NCBI GenBank assembly: GCA_947311845.1
Contig: CAMZMU010000111.1
Span: 27,021,046-27,085,045 of the forward strand
Length of the DNA: 64,000 bases
Direction of reading: 5' to 3'
DNA from: Poa pratensis
Taxonomy: Eukaryota; Streptophyta; Magnoliopsida; Poales; Poaceae
Part shown: piece by piece, positions 35,947 through 46,868 of the stretch
How the letters are laid out: the number at the start of each line of letters is the position of its first letter
Numbering within the stretch: position 1 is the first letter of the stretch
Notes under the pieces: model-generated
Seen by the model: the letters and a program-made list of their open reading frames with translations, nothing else
Told to the model about the DNA's origin: nothing
Databases searched by the model: none
Program-made: the position numbers and the translations under genes

Positions 35947-36694
35947 AGCAATGGTGGGTGGCGCGTGGGCGGCTGCGCTGTGGGCTCGTACTGCCGCACA
36001 CCGGAACGGGTCCTCCTTGTTCAAGGAAGTCATGCCAGCTTTCTTCGAATATTTTGTCTAAAAAATCTGGTTGATTTCTTGCACTCCAAACCAGTACCGA
36101 CTCACTATACAATATCCTACTACTCCTGAGTACATGAATAAGCATCTTTTTTTTTTTTCATGTAAACATCTTAACCAGCCGTACTTTGATTCTTTCATTC
36201 AATATAGAAGTCAATTAAGTTGAGCAGTTAAGCTTACATGAACACTGTGTATTGGTTTACTAGTATCATTCTACTCCATCCATCAAATACAAGGAACTAG
36301 CATCGCGTGATAAGCTCTCAAACCAAAAACAATACGTAGTATATACAACACCGTGCATGTGCCGACTCAGCGAGAATTCGGCAGCAATGCCGGCCCACCG
36401 GTTGTCAGACGTTACTGTCAGTAAACCGGTTCCGGCACACTGAAAGGATGGACACAAGAAAGATGAAGTTACAAACTATCTCTGGACGTTTATTCAAATG
36501 CCGTGAACGTCAATCGAGGCATGGCCACGTTGGCAGGTCGACGTGACGCCCCAGCAGACGGCAGCGAGCGACCGGCCGATCAGACCAGCCTGGCTTCCTT
36601 TGTTGCTGTCGACCGACCGAACGTGGCCATCTCTTTCACTGCCAATTAAATTCCGTTTCACTTTCGTGGTTCTTTGGTTAACATTATAGCGCTA

Positions 36695-36817
36695 CTCCCT
36701 CCGATCCATATTAGTGGGCATAGATTTGTATAAATTCATATGTATCTAGTTAAATATTTAGACTAGATACATGTGTATCTAGATAAAGTTGTGCCCACTA
36801 ATATGGATCGGAGGTAG
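36695..36817. mobile_element. Stowaway-like MITE
   Basis: 123 bp with terminal inverted repeats ctccctccgatccatattag / complementary end, flanked by TA duplications (36693-36694 and 36818-36819). This is typical of Tc1/Mariner Stowaway MITEs of grasses. Unit 2 has the empty site near 11415. Confidence 0.88.
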
Positions 36818-38004
36818 TAGCTGTTTTGTTCTTCCGTGTTTTTTTTACAGTGAACGGCCGGGTGCACGACGGGATCAGCTGGGTTCGTGCATGTTCGTGC
36901 GGTGTTTAACTGCGTCCCTGTTTAACTGACACCATGGATAACAAAGTCAGTGATTAAAGGTCCCATCCGACAAACACACCGTTCTCTTCGTGGCAACATA
37001 CATCCACAATTTTCAGAGAAAAATGTAGACATTCAGCCAGACAGGGACACCAGCAGGTTAAACTTCAGTGTTTCGACTGCGGCAGCAATGGGGGCCATGT
37101 GCTAGCCCATGACTCAGGCGGGGCGAGACCACATGCATGCGCGCAACGGCCTCGCTGCGTGGCGTCCGTTGGCGAGTGGTGCGTGGCTGCGTGGCACAGA
37201 CTGGGAGGGTACGTGGCGTTTGACGGCCCGGCCGGAGAGCGCGTGTAGCCCACTGGGACAACACGTAGATCGTTTTCACATCTTCCTGTTATGGCACCAA
37301 AAGCAGGAGATCTTGTTAAGTCATCTTGGCCAGATCATCCACCGTATGCGTGTCGGATTGGGCTAAGCCTGACCCGACCGAAGTCCGATGTACCGTGATC
37401 TGCTGACGATCAACACCACTGCGGGCTCGATCTGACCCAACTCACACGCAAAGAGCAAGATCGAGCGCGCTATGATCGATCGATCCGTCGGATTTCCATA
37501 TATACGGGTTGAGCGATCACCACGGAGATGCTATAGGTTGCTGGTGACGACGACTCATCTTGGATGCCACCGGCCAGGGAACGTACGTGTCACACAGAAC
37601 TGGAAGTTTCCGCTGTCAACTCACTCGGTGTTGGCCGTTGCATTACCCCCGGCCCCGGCAAGATCAGCGAAACGGATCAAGCAGCGCGTCGGAAATATGG
37701 TCGGCGAGCTAAGCAGTTACTCCGTCCTACTCAGCTCAGCGGAGTTCGTCGTATTCTTCCACTCACGCTGAAAGGGATGCATGGGACGACGCTCGTGCAT
37801 CGGTCGGTTTCTCCTTTTCCGGCCACCGTACCGGCGAGCGCCACGTACGTACGTATCCTAGCTTAGCTGGCTGATTGAATTCTTCGGGGGCATCGTGTCT
37901 TCTCTTCACAGCGAATTTTGTTCTCTTGCTGTGCGTGGAGCTTCATCATGTCACCGGTGTGCATATGTGGACAACCTATCTATCCACAGATGTCCATACT
38001 ATTC

Positions 38005-38210
38005 AACAAGTAAGTACAATAGTATAGTCGGGTGTTGGCTATAAGATGGTGCCATGTCGTCTATAGCCAACTTAAGAGCCAACAAATAACTACTTTATTA
38101 ATGGATGGCCCACCTTCCACTCTCACAAGGTCCTCAATGTAATCAGAAATATATTATTTAAATCCTTACAGTCTGCTGACCGGAACTTATTGTACTTGCT
38201 CTTCCTACCA
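38005..38210. mobile_element. Probable MITE with gtacaata termini
   Basis: About 200 bp with inverted ends aagtacaata and tattgtactt. No certain target-site duplication was found. It resembles Harbinger-type MITEs of grasses. Confidence 0.5.
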
Positions 38211-38242
38211 GTTTATTTTTTATAATCTTATTCAACCAATAA

Positions 38243-38513
38243 GACTACCCATAGTGGGAGTAACATATGTAGTAACATAAATGTCACATAAACACAAATG
38301 ATGATGTGGCATGCAATTAAATAAGAGAGAGATTGTGGTGGTATCATAGATAGATACCGTAACATAACGGATTTGAGACAAGATGAGTCTACAGGCTAAT
38401 AAATGCATGACTATATGATACCACACATACGTTACTACCACTATAGAGGTAATAACATAGACTAGTATCATATGCATGATACTAATGTATTATACTCCCC
38501 ACTATGAGTAGTC
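38243..38513. mobile_element. Tourist/Harbinger-like MITE
   Basis: 271 bp with terminal inverted repeats gactacccatagtgggagta and its near-perfect complement, flanked by TAA duplications (38240-38242 and 38514-38516), typical of PIF/Harbinger MITEs. Confidence 0.85.
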
Positions 38514-38935
38514 TAAGTGTCTTTGTCGTTGAAGACGGCGAGCTGTTCAAAGCTGCTCGAGGTGGAGTCTTAACGGCATGTACACACACTGACAAGACGA
38601 CACGGCTATAGCCTGAAAATTGCCGTCAATTTATCCGTTCTGCCGAATCGATCCCAGCCACAGCCTACAGGTACTCGTTAACTAACCACGTCCGTGCAGC
38701 TAGTAAGCAGTTAATTATACTCCCACCGGAATGCACGTACGTGGACGAGCTCAAAATATGTCAATTCTTTCCGATTCAGCAACGATCGCGACGGGATTAC
38801 AATCCAGGCGATCTGGCATACTCCAACTTATATATGGACAGCAGCTAATTTTCTTACCGGAGATCTGTTTTTTGTATGGCCGCGGCCGACGACGGCGTAG
38901 CAGCGACACGGTGAGGCGTAACAGCGACAAATTAA

Positions 38936-41403
38936 TATTCTCAACAGAAGTTTTTTTACATGCTGCACTATATTTCTTTGGGGAAGTGATGTCTATTTTT
39001 GTATGAAGAAGAACAGTTCAGGCTCCAAAGTTAGCATGGGCCTTGTTTGTTTGTAACGTTGGGCCTATTTGTTGGCCTGGATGATTAACAATATCTCCTG
39101 GTAATCACTAGAAAACCATGACAAGAAGAAGATTAACAACCGGTCAGCTTACAAACCACTAGTAGCAGGTAGTAACTCTTCTTTTTGTCTAAAAAAAGGT
39201 ATCTCTTCTTTCTTAAAAAACACACTATGTAGGTAAATCTTGCACCTGAGCTGAAGAACGATATGTATACCAAGAAATAGAAAATCTAGTCACACAAATG
39301 GCCTGACCTGTTAACTCATTCAGTTCGGTTCAGTTTAGTCAGCTTATTTTTCACGGGTAATTTCTTCCACCTGTCTCTTTTAGGAGAACGGTGAAAAGTA
39401 TGGGAAGTAAAAGGACCATGGAACAAACGTACTAACCGCGGGGCACAATATTTCTGTTCCAAAATTGATCTCTATGGACTGAAGTACTGAACTTGGCAAT
39501 CAGGGTAAATAAAACTTCGTGACAGCGTCAATGCGTGCTACTACTATTCTGAGTTTCTCACACAGAAACTCACAATCGGTGAAGCAGCAGTGCCCGAAAT
39601 GTCCTGGTACATGCTCCTGCGACATGCTTAATGAGGAACCTTAATTAGAGTAAACTAGTGCTACGTCTGAGTCGATGGCTTGATTAGTCCGATTACTATA
39701 TTAGCGTCAGAGGCTACTTCCACGACTACGACATGCAGTTCATTCTGCAGATTACGTTCACAAATATTTCAACAGCGAATGCAGGATTTCTCGAGGATAA
39801 GAATAGGGTCGATCGCCTGCTTTCTTGATTTGACTTAGCCCAAAGCAGCAGCGCTAAACCAATTGATTATCGCCATGCAAGACGATGCTGTTCTAGAAAG
39901 GAGCAAAGAAACCGCGGTCCCTGAACGCGACGGGCATGCTAGACGTAAACATTTTCCCGAGAGTAATCAATTGGCCGGTCGACTTGACCTAGGCCATCAG
40001 ACCATCATCATCTTCTACTAGTGAAAAAACTATATATAGCAACCAATGGGGCATAATTAACTACTGATTGCATTTTTAACAGCGGGTAACTCGATGTGTG
40101 CATTACGCGCCACGGGTTAGGTTAAGTTAGGTCGACATCTGCACTGCAGCCTCAATATGTCGGCTTGCTTTTGGAAGAAAAATAGGTACTTACACTGATT
40201 AGTTTACACACATCAAATTCAATTAAACATACAAAAATCGATGGATGTGGGCTCGTTTACCCCTCGAAGGGCCACTTTCTAGAACACTTTTATTGTCTCA
40301 TCACCCACGGTGTAACTAAATCTTTGGCTAGATTAGACTTGACTTGTTGTTCTCGTCATGCACCCGGCCAATCACGTTTTTACAGCCTAAACACTAGTAA
40401 ATAATTAGGCATGTTGGTGGTGTCCGAGCAATCCAAAACCATCCATAGATTATGCAAGTTCAGTAATCCAAATTAAGAATGGAGGGATAAACACCTCCCA
40501 CAATTCAGAGTGATTCCACATTGGCCACATATAACTTAAGATAACTGTGGAGTTCATATTTTTGTGTGTCGCTGTACCTATACATCGCGGTCCATTTCGT
40601 TTACCCTAATTTTTTTGCGCAATTGTTTAGAAAGATTTTCTGTGGTAAAGCTGTTTTGGTAAATCTATAAACTTTAGTTAACTATTCTCGTGACACGTAC
40701 TAACTCTCAGGCAACACACATAGTTGAAAATTTGCACGGATATTTTCAAATTAACATGAAAAAATTCAATATTTTTCTGCCTTCTCCTGTCAGGACACCT
40801 TGATCAAGCCAATATTTAATGCTTTTCTGAAAATATATTTCCTAATGTGCCAATAGATAATATCACCACAATCTAATATGTATGAATTGGGTTTTTACTG
40901 TATATGGACATGTAATCTAACTTCAGTAACAACTTTCTTTTTCTCTTGTTGTTCTTGTTCAGTCCTCAGTAATGTGATCAAGAATTGAGCCTATAATTTT
41001 AAAATTTACTATATACTAGAGATAAAAACGATAAATGATGAAGGGTAACAATGATATGTTTATCTACATAATTTATTTTTTTACCTAGCTCAAAAACTAC
41101 ATATATCTTGGATCAGAGAAGTATTTCTCGATTTACATCTTGGAGACTTTATCAATTTACGTCAACAGCGAGGCACATGTGTGAGTACATTTGCTTGGAG
41201 GTACTTGTGTGCACATGTATATGTTGTACTCGTCTTCAGAAAAAATAGTTTAGGCTTCAATTTTTTGAGTGCAATTTAGGCTTCATTTTCTTTACCAAGA
41301 AGTTTAAAATCCAAGGTTGGGCCTGTAACGTTGAGCCTTCATGGCAGCCCCAGCTTACCGGCAGCCCAGCTTCAAACGAAATAGGATTAAGTATATATTT
41401 CAC
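38936..41403. other. Intergenic stretch, nothing recognised
   Basis: About 2.5 kb of AT-rich unique sequence between the array and MULE2. No ORF, RNA gene, inverted repeat or transposon end could be supported by eye. Confidence 0.5.
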
Positions 41404-41600
41404 CCTCAAATCTCATGGATTGGATATTTTTCACCCTCACCTCGAATTTGGTATTTTTTTCACCCTGAGCTTTACCAAACCGGACAAATCACCCCCTACC
41501 CTGGTTTTGGACAATTTTGGTGGTTTTGAACGATGTGTTGGCGCTGACGTGGCGCGACGGAGAGTTAACGTCCGTTTTGTGGGACCCACCAGTTGCTGAC
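41404..41600 (+). repeat. Putative left terminal repeat of MULE2
   Basis: Pattern of short ttcaccctc/accccctaccctgg motifs followed by gtccgttttgtgggaccc and ctgacgtggcgcaacgg. MULE1's repeat has comparable motifs (gtgggaccc, tgacgtggca, gacggactccgtta). The partner end is not in view. Confidence 0.45.
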
Positions 41601-41761
41601 GTGGCGCAACGGAGGGGTTCTTCTCTGTTCTTTTGACGTGGCGCGAGACGGAGGCATTCTTCTCTGTGCTCTGCTCTGTCTCAATCCCCTCTGCCTCCGC
41701 TCGAACCCTAGCCCCCAAATTCGCCATCTCCTGATCTCTCTCGCCCGCTCCCGCGACGCAC

Positions 41762-44019
41762 CTGAAAGGACAAGGATGTCGCCTAGAGGGGGGGTGAATA
41801 GGCGTTTAAAACTTTTCCGGTTTAGTCTTGATAAATGCGGAATAAAACTAGGTGTTTAAATTATCAAGCACACAACCTAAATAAACTAGGTTCACCTATG
41901 TGCACCAACAACTTATGCTAAGCAAGACAAGTAACAAGGTGATAGCAAGATATAATACTTCAAGCTCGAAGGCTATCACAATGTAAAGTGCATAAGTAAA
42001 GAGCTCGGGTATAGAAATAACCGAGGCACGCGGAGACGACGATGTATTCCCGAGTTCCTCCTTTTTAGGGGAGTACATCTCGTTGGAGGGGTGTGAGCTT
42101 CAAACTCAAGATGCCACAAAAGGCTTCACCCTATTCTCCGATGAACCTCGCACAAAAGCTCGGTTCACCTTCCACTATTGATTTCCTTTTGGGCGGAAAT
42201 CGAGTCTCTTACAACAATCTTGAGGTACAACCCACAAAAGGATTGGGAGCTCCCAAGTGGACCACAAAAGGTCCCAACTAGCCACAAAAGGCCTTGACCA
42301 CAAAAGGTCACACGAACACCGTTTAGGGTCCAACGACCCAAGAGTAACAAGCTCACAAACTTCACTTCCACGAATCCTCGTGGAGAGAGCAAACCGATGC
42401 ACAAAAGCAAAGGCAAGAACACAAGAAGTGCTCAAGTCCTTCACTCCCAAATCCCACCAAAAGCAACTAATGCTTAAGGGGGGAGAAGAGAGGAAGAACA
42501 AAGAAGAACTCAACAAATGGAACTCCAAGAACTAGATCGAAAGGGTTTCACTCACTTAGAGGAGAAACGGCTTGGTGGAAATGTAGATCTAGGTCTCCTC
42601 CTTCAATCCTCCAAAGATCAACGAGTTTGGGTGGAGGGATTGGGAGATCTTGTAGATTTGAGCTTACAACAATGGAGGAGAGAGAAAGTAAATCATGTTG
42701 GGCAGGGCTGGCTGGCTGGAGGAAGGTGGAGGGGTATTTATACCCCTCCCAGAAAAAGAGCCGTTGCAGCCAGGGGGATCGGATATTCCGATATAAGTCA
42801 CAGTCGGATAATCCGACAGTATCGGATAATCCGACTGGACATATACCGGATATTCCGGAAAACATCAGTACGCCACAAAACTGGTTGACAGGGTAGTCGG
42901 ATATTCCGATATAAGTATCGACCGGATAATCCGACAGTATCGGATAATCCGATTGGACCTATATCGGATATTCCGAAAAACTTCAGTACGCAAAGCTTTC
43001 AAAGTCCTTAGCCGAAAACGAGGAAACTGGAGAATCGGATAATCCGAGTCAGGGACCGGATAATCCGATTCCACTGTAAGAGCAAAACTCGACAGAAACA
43101 GCAGAACTAAAACTGCAAGAACTTTCTCATACGAACTCCAAATGAGGTTAAACCAATTTTGTTGGAAAGGTAACAACAAGGAGAATGCCTACAAAAAGGG
43201 TCACAGATATAGAGGGGATACCACACATGGGAAGGTGTGGACCCTAACTCGAAGGTGGACCGGTAATATTTCCAATGTCGGGAACGAACACGTTTTCCAA
43301 ACAAACTCCATTTTCGAAGAACTTGGGCTTGTCATGAGGATCACAACAAGCACCAAAACCCAACAAGAAGAAGAACCAAAAAGAACCAAGAAAGATGAAT
43401 GCCAAGAATGCAAAGGTTTGAGCTCTCCACAAAGATGCGATCAAGTTACTCACTTGAGAACCCCTCTTGATAGTACGGCATCTATCCTATAACCCGGTCT
43501 CCCACTAACACCATGAGACCGGTAAAATAGAAACCCTATCAAGATCATACCTTTGCCTTGCGCATTCCACTTGAGCTAGATGATGACGATCTTGATCTCT
43601 TCAAGTGGACCACTTTTCTTGATTTGCGCTTGCAAGCACATGCTTGATGAAGACATCTCCAAATACTCCCCCATACACCATTATGGGAGAGCCTCGCTAA
43701 GCTCCGTCTTCATGTATCCACTTGCACTTCATATTCTTCTCTTGATATAGATGATGGCTTGGAGATATATAAACATGAAGTTCACTCAATCTTCTTTTCC
43801 AAGCCATGCTTGCAATAAGCTCAACTCTTCTCATGACCATTCTTCATATAAACCCTTGGATGGAAACTTGGTCATCATGTAATCTTCTAGAGTCCAACAC
43901 ATGAACTCCAATCTTTTCCTATGGACAAGATCTACAAGTATATCTCAATGCACACATTAGTCCATAAGGATTGTCACTAATTACCAAAACCACGCATGGG
44001 GCAACACATGCACTTTCAG
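41762..44019. mobile_element. Unclassified 2.26-kb insertion with palindrome cluster
   Basis: Begins ctgaaagg and ends cactttcag, giving 7-bp inverted ends, flanked by cac (41759-41761 and 44020-44022). The host sequence gctcccgcgacgcac continues on both sides. No transposase or long conserved ORF. It contains a cacaaaagg-rich section (42230-42320) and a cluster of short palindromes (42779-43075). The 3-bp duplication could fit CACTA or Harbinger, but the termini fit neither. Confidence 0.6.
42779..43075. repeat. Cluster of ten cggat-type palindromes
   Basis: Ten copies of an 11-mer of the forms cggataatccg (arms cggat/atccg) and cggatattccg (arms cgga/tccg). The first eight lie in two direct repeats of about 120 bp with the order tatt, taat, taat, tatt. 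Confidence 0.9.
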
Positions 44020-44076
44020 CACCCTAGCCGCTCCCGCGACGCACCCTAGCTGAGAGCTCTTCCGTCGGTGACCGCC

Positions 44077-46252
44077 ATGGCTTCCTCGAGCTCCATCCGT
44101 TCGTCAGTCCGCCGCGCTGCCCCATTCATCCCTCTGATCTGCTGCCCTGACTGTGGTCTGGAGGTGAAGCAAGGGCGCTCCGGCACCTTGACGCACGAGG
44201 GGTGGATGTACTACTGCTGTAAGAAACATAGGGTATGTGCTGCACAACATTGGTCTGAATTTCGTTTTTTGTCAGTGCACAAATTTGCAGCTTTTGGGCC
44301 TACTCGAGGTTTTGAATGCCTTGTTTTGAACATCTTTTGAATTTTTTGACAGAGGGGGTGCAATTTCTGGCATTGGGAGCTGGAGTATGTGATGTATTTG
44401 TTGGAGAAGGGTTATCTCAGTGGTGGCCTTGCTGATGAGGCCTTTGGATGGGCAGAGGAGAGGAGGGAAATGTTGGAGCTGAAGAAGAAGGAAAAGGAAT
44501 CTGCAGCCTTAACTGCTACTGGACAAGATGAGAGGATGATGAAGAGCATGAGCTCAGTGGGGGAGCAACTGAACAAAGCACTGCTTCTTCTGAAGATTGT
44601 TGTTGTGCTTATGGTTGTTGGTTGTGTGCTGCTTCTTGATACGTCTCAAACGTATCCATAATTTTTGATGTTCCATGCTTGTTTTATACCAATTGTTACA
44701 TGTTTTGCATCTACTTTATGTCACTTTTATACATTTTCCGGGACTAACCTATTAACAAGATGCCGAAGCGCCAGTTCCTGTTTTCTGCTGTTTTTGTATT
44801 CCAGAAAAGCTAGTCTGGAAATATTCTCGGAATTGGACGAAACTTCACGGAGGGTCCTATTTTATCAGAACACACCTGAAGGACCAAAGGAGCAACGAAG
44901 GAGGGCCACGTGGGCCCCACACGTGGCCAGGGCGCGGCCAAGGGGCCAGGCGCGCCCTGGGTGCGTGTGGGCCCCACAGGGGTCGCCAGCCGCCGCCCTT
45001 TCGCCTACTTATTCCCCCCGATGCAAAAACCCTAAGTACCCGAGCCATTATCCACGAAAAGTTCCAGAGACGCCGCCGCCGTCAACCCTAGCTCGGGAGG
45101 GTCCAGAACCTCTTCCCGGCACCCTGCCGGAGAGGGGAATCGTCACCGGAGGCTTCTACATCGCCATGCCTGCCTCCGAGGTGATGCGTGAGTAGTTCAT
45201 CCTTGGACTACGGGTCCATAGCAGTAGCTAGATGGTTGTCTCTCCTATTTGTGCCATCATGTTTAGATCTTGTGAGCTGCCCTACATGATCAAGATCATA
45301 TTATTGTAATGCTGCATGTTGTGTTTGCTGGGATCCGATGAATATTGAATATTATGTCAAGTTGATTATCAATCTATGCCCTATGTTATTTATGATCTTG
45401 CATGCTCTCCGTTGCTAGTAGATGCTTTGGCCAAGTAGATGCTTGTGACTCCAAGAGGGAGTATTTATGCTAGATAGTGGGTTCATGCCTCCGTTAAATC
45501 TGGGACAGTGACAGAAAGTTCTAAGGTTATGGATGTGCTGTTGCCACTAGGGACAACCTAACGATGCTATGTCCACGGGCATATGTGTTTGTTTACATTA
45601 CGCGCTTTACTTAATGCGATTATCCGTTGCTTGCAACTTAATACCAACGGGGAACTCGGATGACAACCCGGCGGTGGATTATTAGTCATAGACGCTGTTG
45701 GATAACGGTCTATGTATCTTGTCGTAATGCCCGATTAAATATCATAGTAATCATCATGCCATGTATATGCATTGTCATGCGCTCATTATTTGTCAATTGC
45801 CCAGCTGTAATTTGTTTACCCAACATGTTAGATATCTTGATGGAGAGACACCACTAGTGAACTGTGGACCCCGGTCCAATTCCTTTACACTGATTAAACC
45901 ACAAACTGCAAACTGTTCCTTTTTCATTCGCTGCAACTTAATACTCATTTTCCACACGAGACGTTTAATCCTTTGTTTTCAGCAAGCCGGTGAGATTGAC
46001 AACCTCACTGTTTCGTTGGGGCAAAGTACTGTGATTGTGTTGTGTGCAGGTCCACGTCAGCGCCGGAATCCCTGGTGTTGCGCCGCATCATATTTCACCG
46101 TCGACAACCTTCTGAAGAATCGTTACTCCTACTGGTTTGATAAACCTTGGTTTCATACTGAGGGAAAACTTGCTGCTAGGCTACATCAAACCTTCCTCTT
46201 GGGGTCTCCCAACGAGCAAGTACGTCTTGCATCACTTCTTCAGAAGAAATGA
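44077..46252 (+). CDS. GRF zinc-finger protein with C-terminal hydrophobic tail (MULE2), split by a solo LTR
   Basis: Exon 1 is 44077-44232 (donor GTATGT) and exon 2 starts at 44353 after an AG acceptor. Removing the solo LTR (44637-46234) and one duplicated cttct restores an exon 2 that ends at 46252, for 150 residues in all. The zinc-finger part is CPDCGLEV (about residue 25), YYCCKKH, then GCNFWHWE across the splice, a zf-GRF-type arrangement. A charged coiled-coil-like helix follows and then about 20 hydrophobic residues next to the C-terminus, consistent with a tail anchor. As the DNA stands, the frame runs into the LTR and ends at 44659-44661, replacing QKK by DTSQTYP. The anchor is retained, so the product may still be made. 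Function unknown. Confidence 0.72.
44637..46234 (+). mobile_element. Solo LTR of the Athila-type family
   Basis: 1598 bp starting TGATACGTCTC and ending GCATCA, flanked by the 5-bp duplication cttct (44632-44636 and 46235-46239). It is homologous, in opposite orientation, to the LTRs at 20813-22403 and 56260-57851. No internal sequence, so it arose by LTR-LTR recombination. Confidence 0.92.
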
Positions 46253-46448
46253 AGGATGTAATATGTTTGGAAGTTGTGTTAGATGCTAGAAGCTGGCTGC
46301 TGGAGTATGTGTAATTAGTATGTAGAAGTTGGTTGTTGTAGTGTCTAGTAGGTAATGAACTTGTTGAGATGTAATGAAGCAAGTTGGCTCTGAACCTGGA
46401 AGTAATCAGGCATGTACCTGATGCTTCTGTTTGTGTAATGAATTTGTT

Positions 46449-46640
46449 GTGCAAAATGGCAATCATGTTTCTGTGTTTGCTGAGTTGTGCATGAAGTTGT
46501 GCAAAATGGCAATCATGTTTCTGTGTTTACTGAGTTGTGCATGAAGTTGTGCAAAATTGTACCATGTTTCTGTGTTTGCTGAGCTGTGCATGAAGCTGTG
46601 CAAAATTGTACCAAAATAACACAAACACACTATGGTAGAT
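46449..46640. repeat. 50-bp tandem repeat between convergent MULE2 genes
   Basis: Copies of gtgcaaaatggcaatcatg... start at 46449, 46499, 46549 and 46598; the last two are more diverged. It lies between the 3' ends of the GRF gene and the GRF/coiled-coil gene. No sequence likeness to the 51-bp repeat of MULE1. Confidence 0.8.
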
Positions 46641-46868
46641 GACATAAGGTTCAGATGCATAAGCCAGTGACATAAGGTTCAGAGACACATAACCTTAACT
46701 AGTTTTATATTGGTTCAGAGACCTAAATTCATCACAAGGAATCAACATAAGCTGAAGGATTACATTATCTCAAATTGTTCAAGAAAGTACAAAAATTCTG
46801 TCAGGTACATGCTTGATTACTTCCAATCAACCTGATGCACTACAGCACATTCAGTCATTACAGCACAT

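Larger units (their letters stand above)
35947..38580. other. Upstream region of serine-rich gene copy 3
   Basis: Homologous to 10353-11940 as far as about 37500; further parts (37500-37870) resemble 4790-4950 and 9040-9400. Contains three MITEs listed separately. No gene recognised. Confidence 0.55.
35131..38935. repeat. Tandem array unit 3 (truncated)
   Basis: Third copy, carrying serine-rich gene copy 3 and its upstream region, then a short block at 38580-38935 that matches unit 1 at 5400-5700. The AT-rich block and most of the middle of the unit are missing, so it is about 3.8 kb. It has lost about 310 bp equivalent to 11005-11318 and has gained three MITEs. Confidence 0.8.

Noticed and set aside
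42093..42535. Short proteins within the 2.26-kb unclassified element
   Set aside because: Overlapping frames on both strands, no domain, no splice or start context; treated as non-coding.
41762..44019. CACTA element
   Set aside because: A 3-bp duplication fits, but the ends are ctgaaag/ctttcag and not CACTA/TAGTG.
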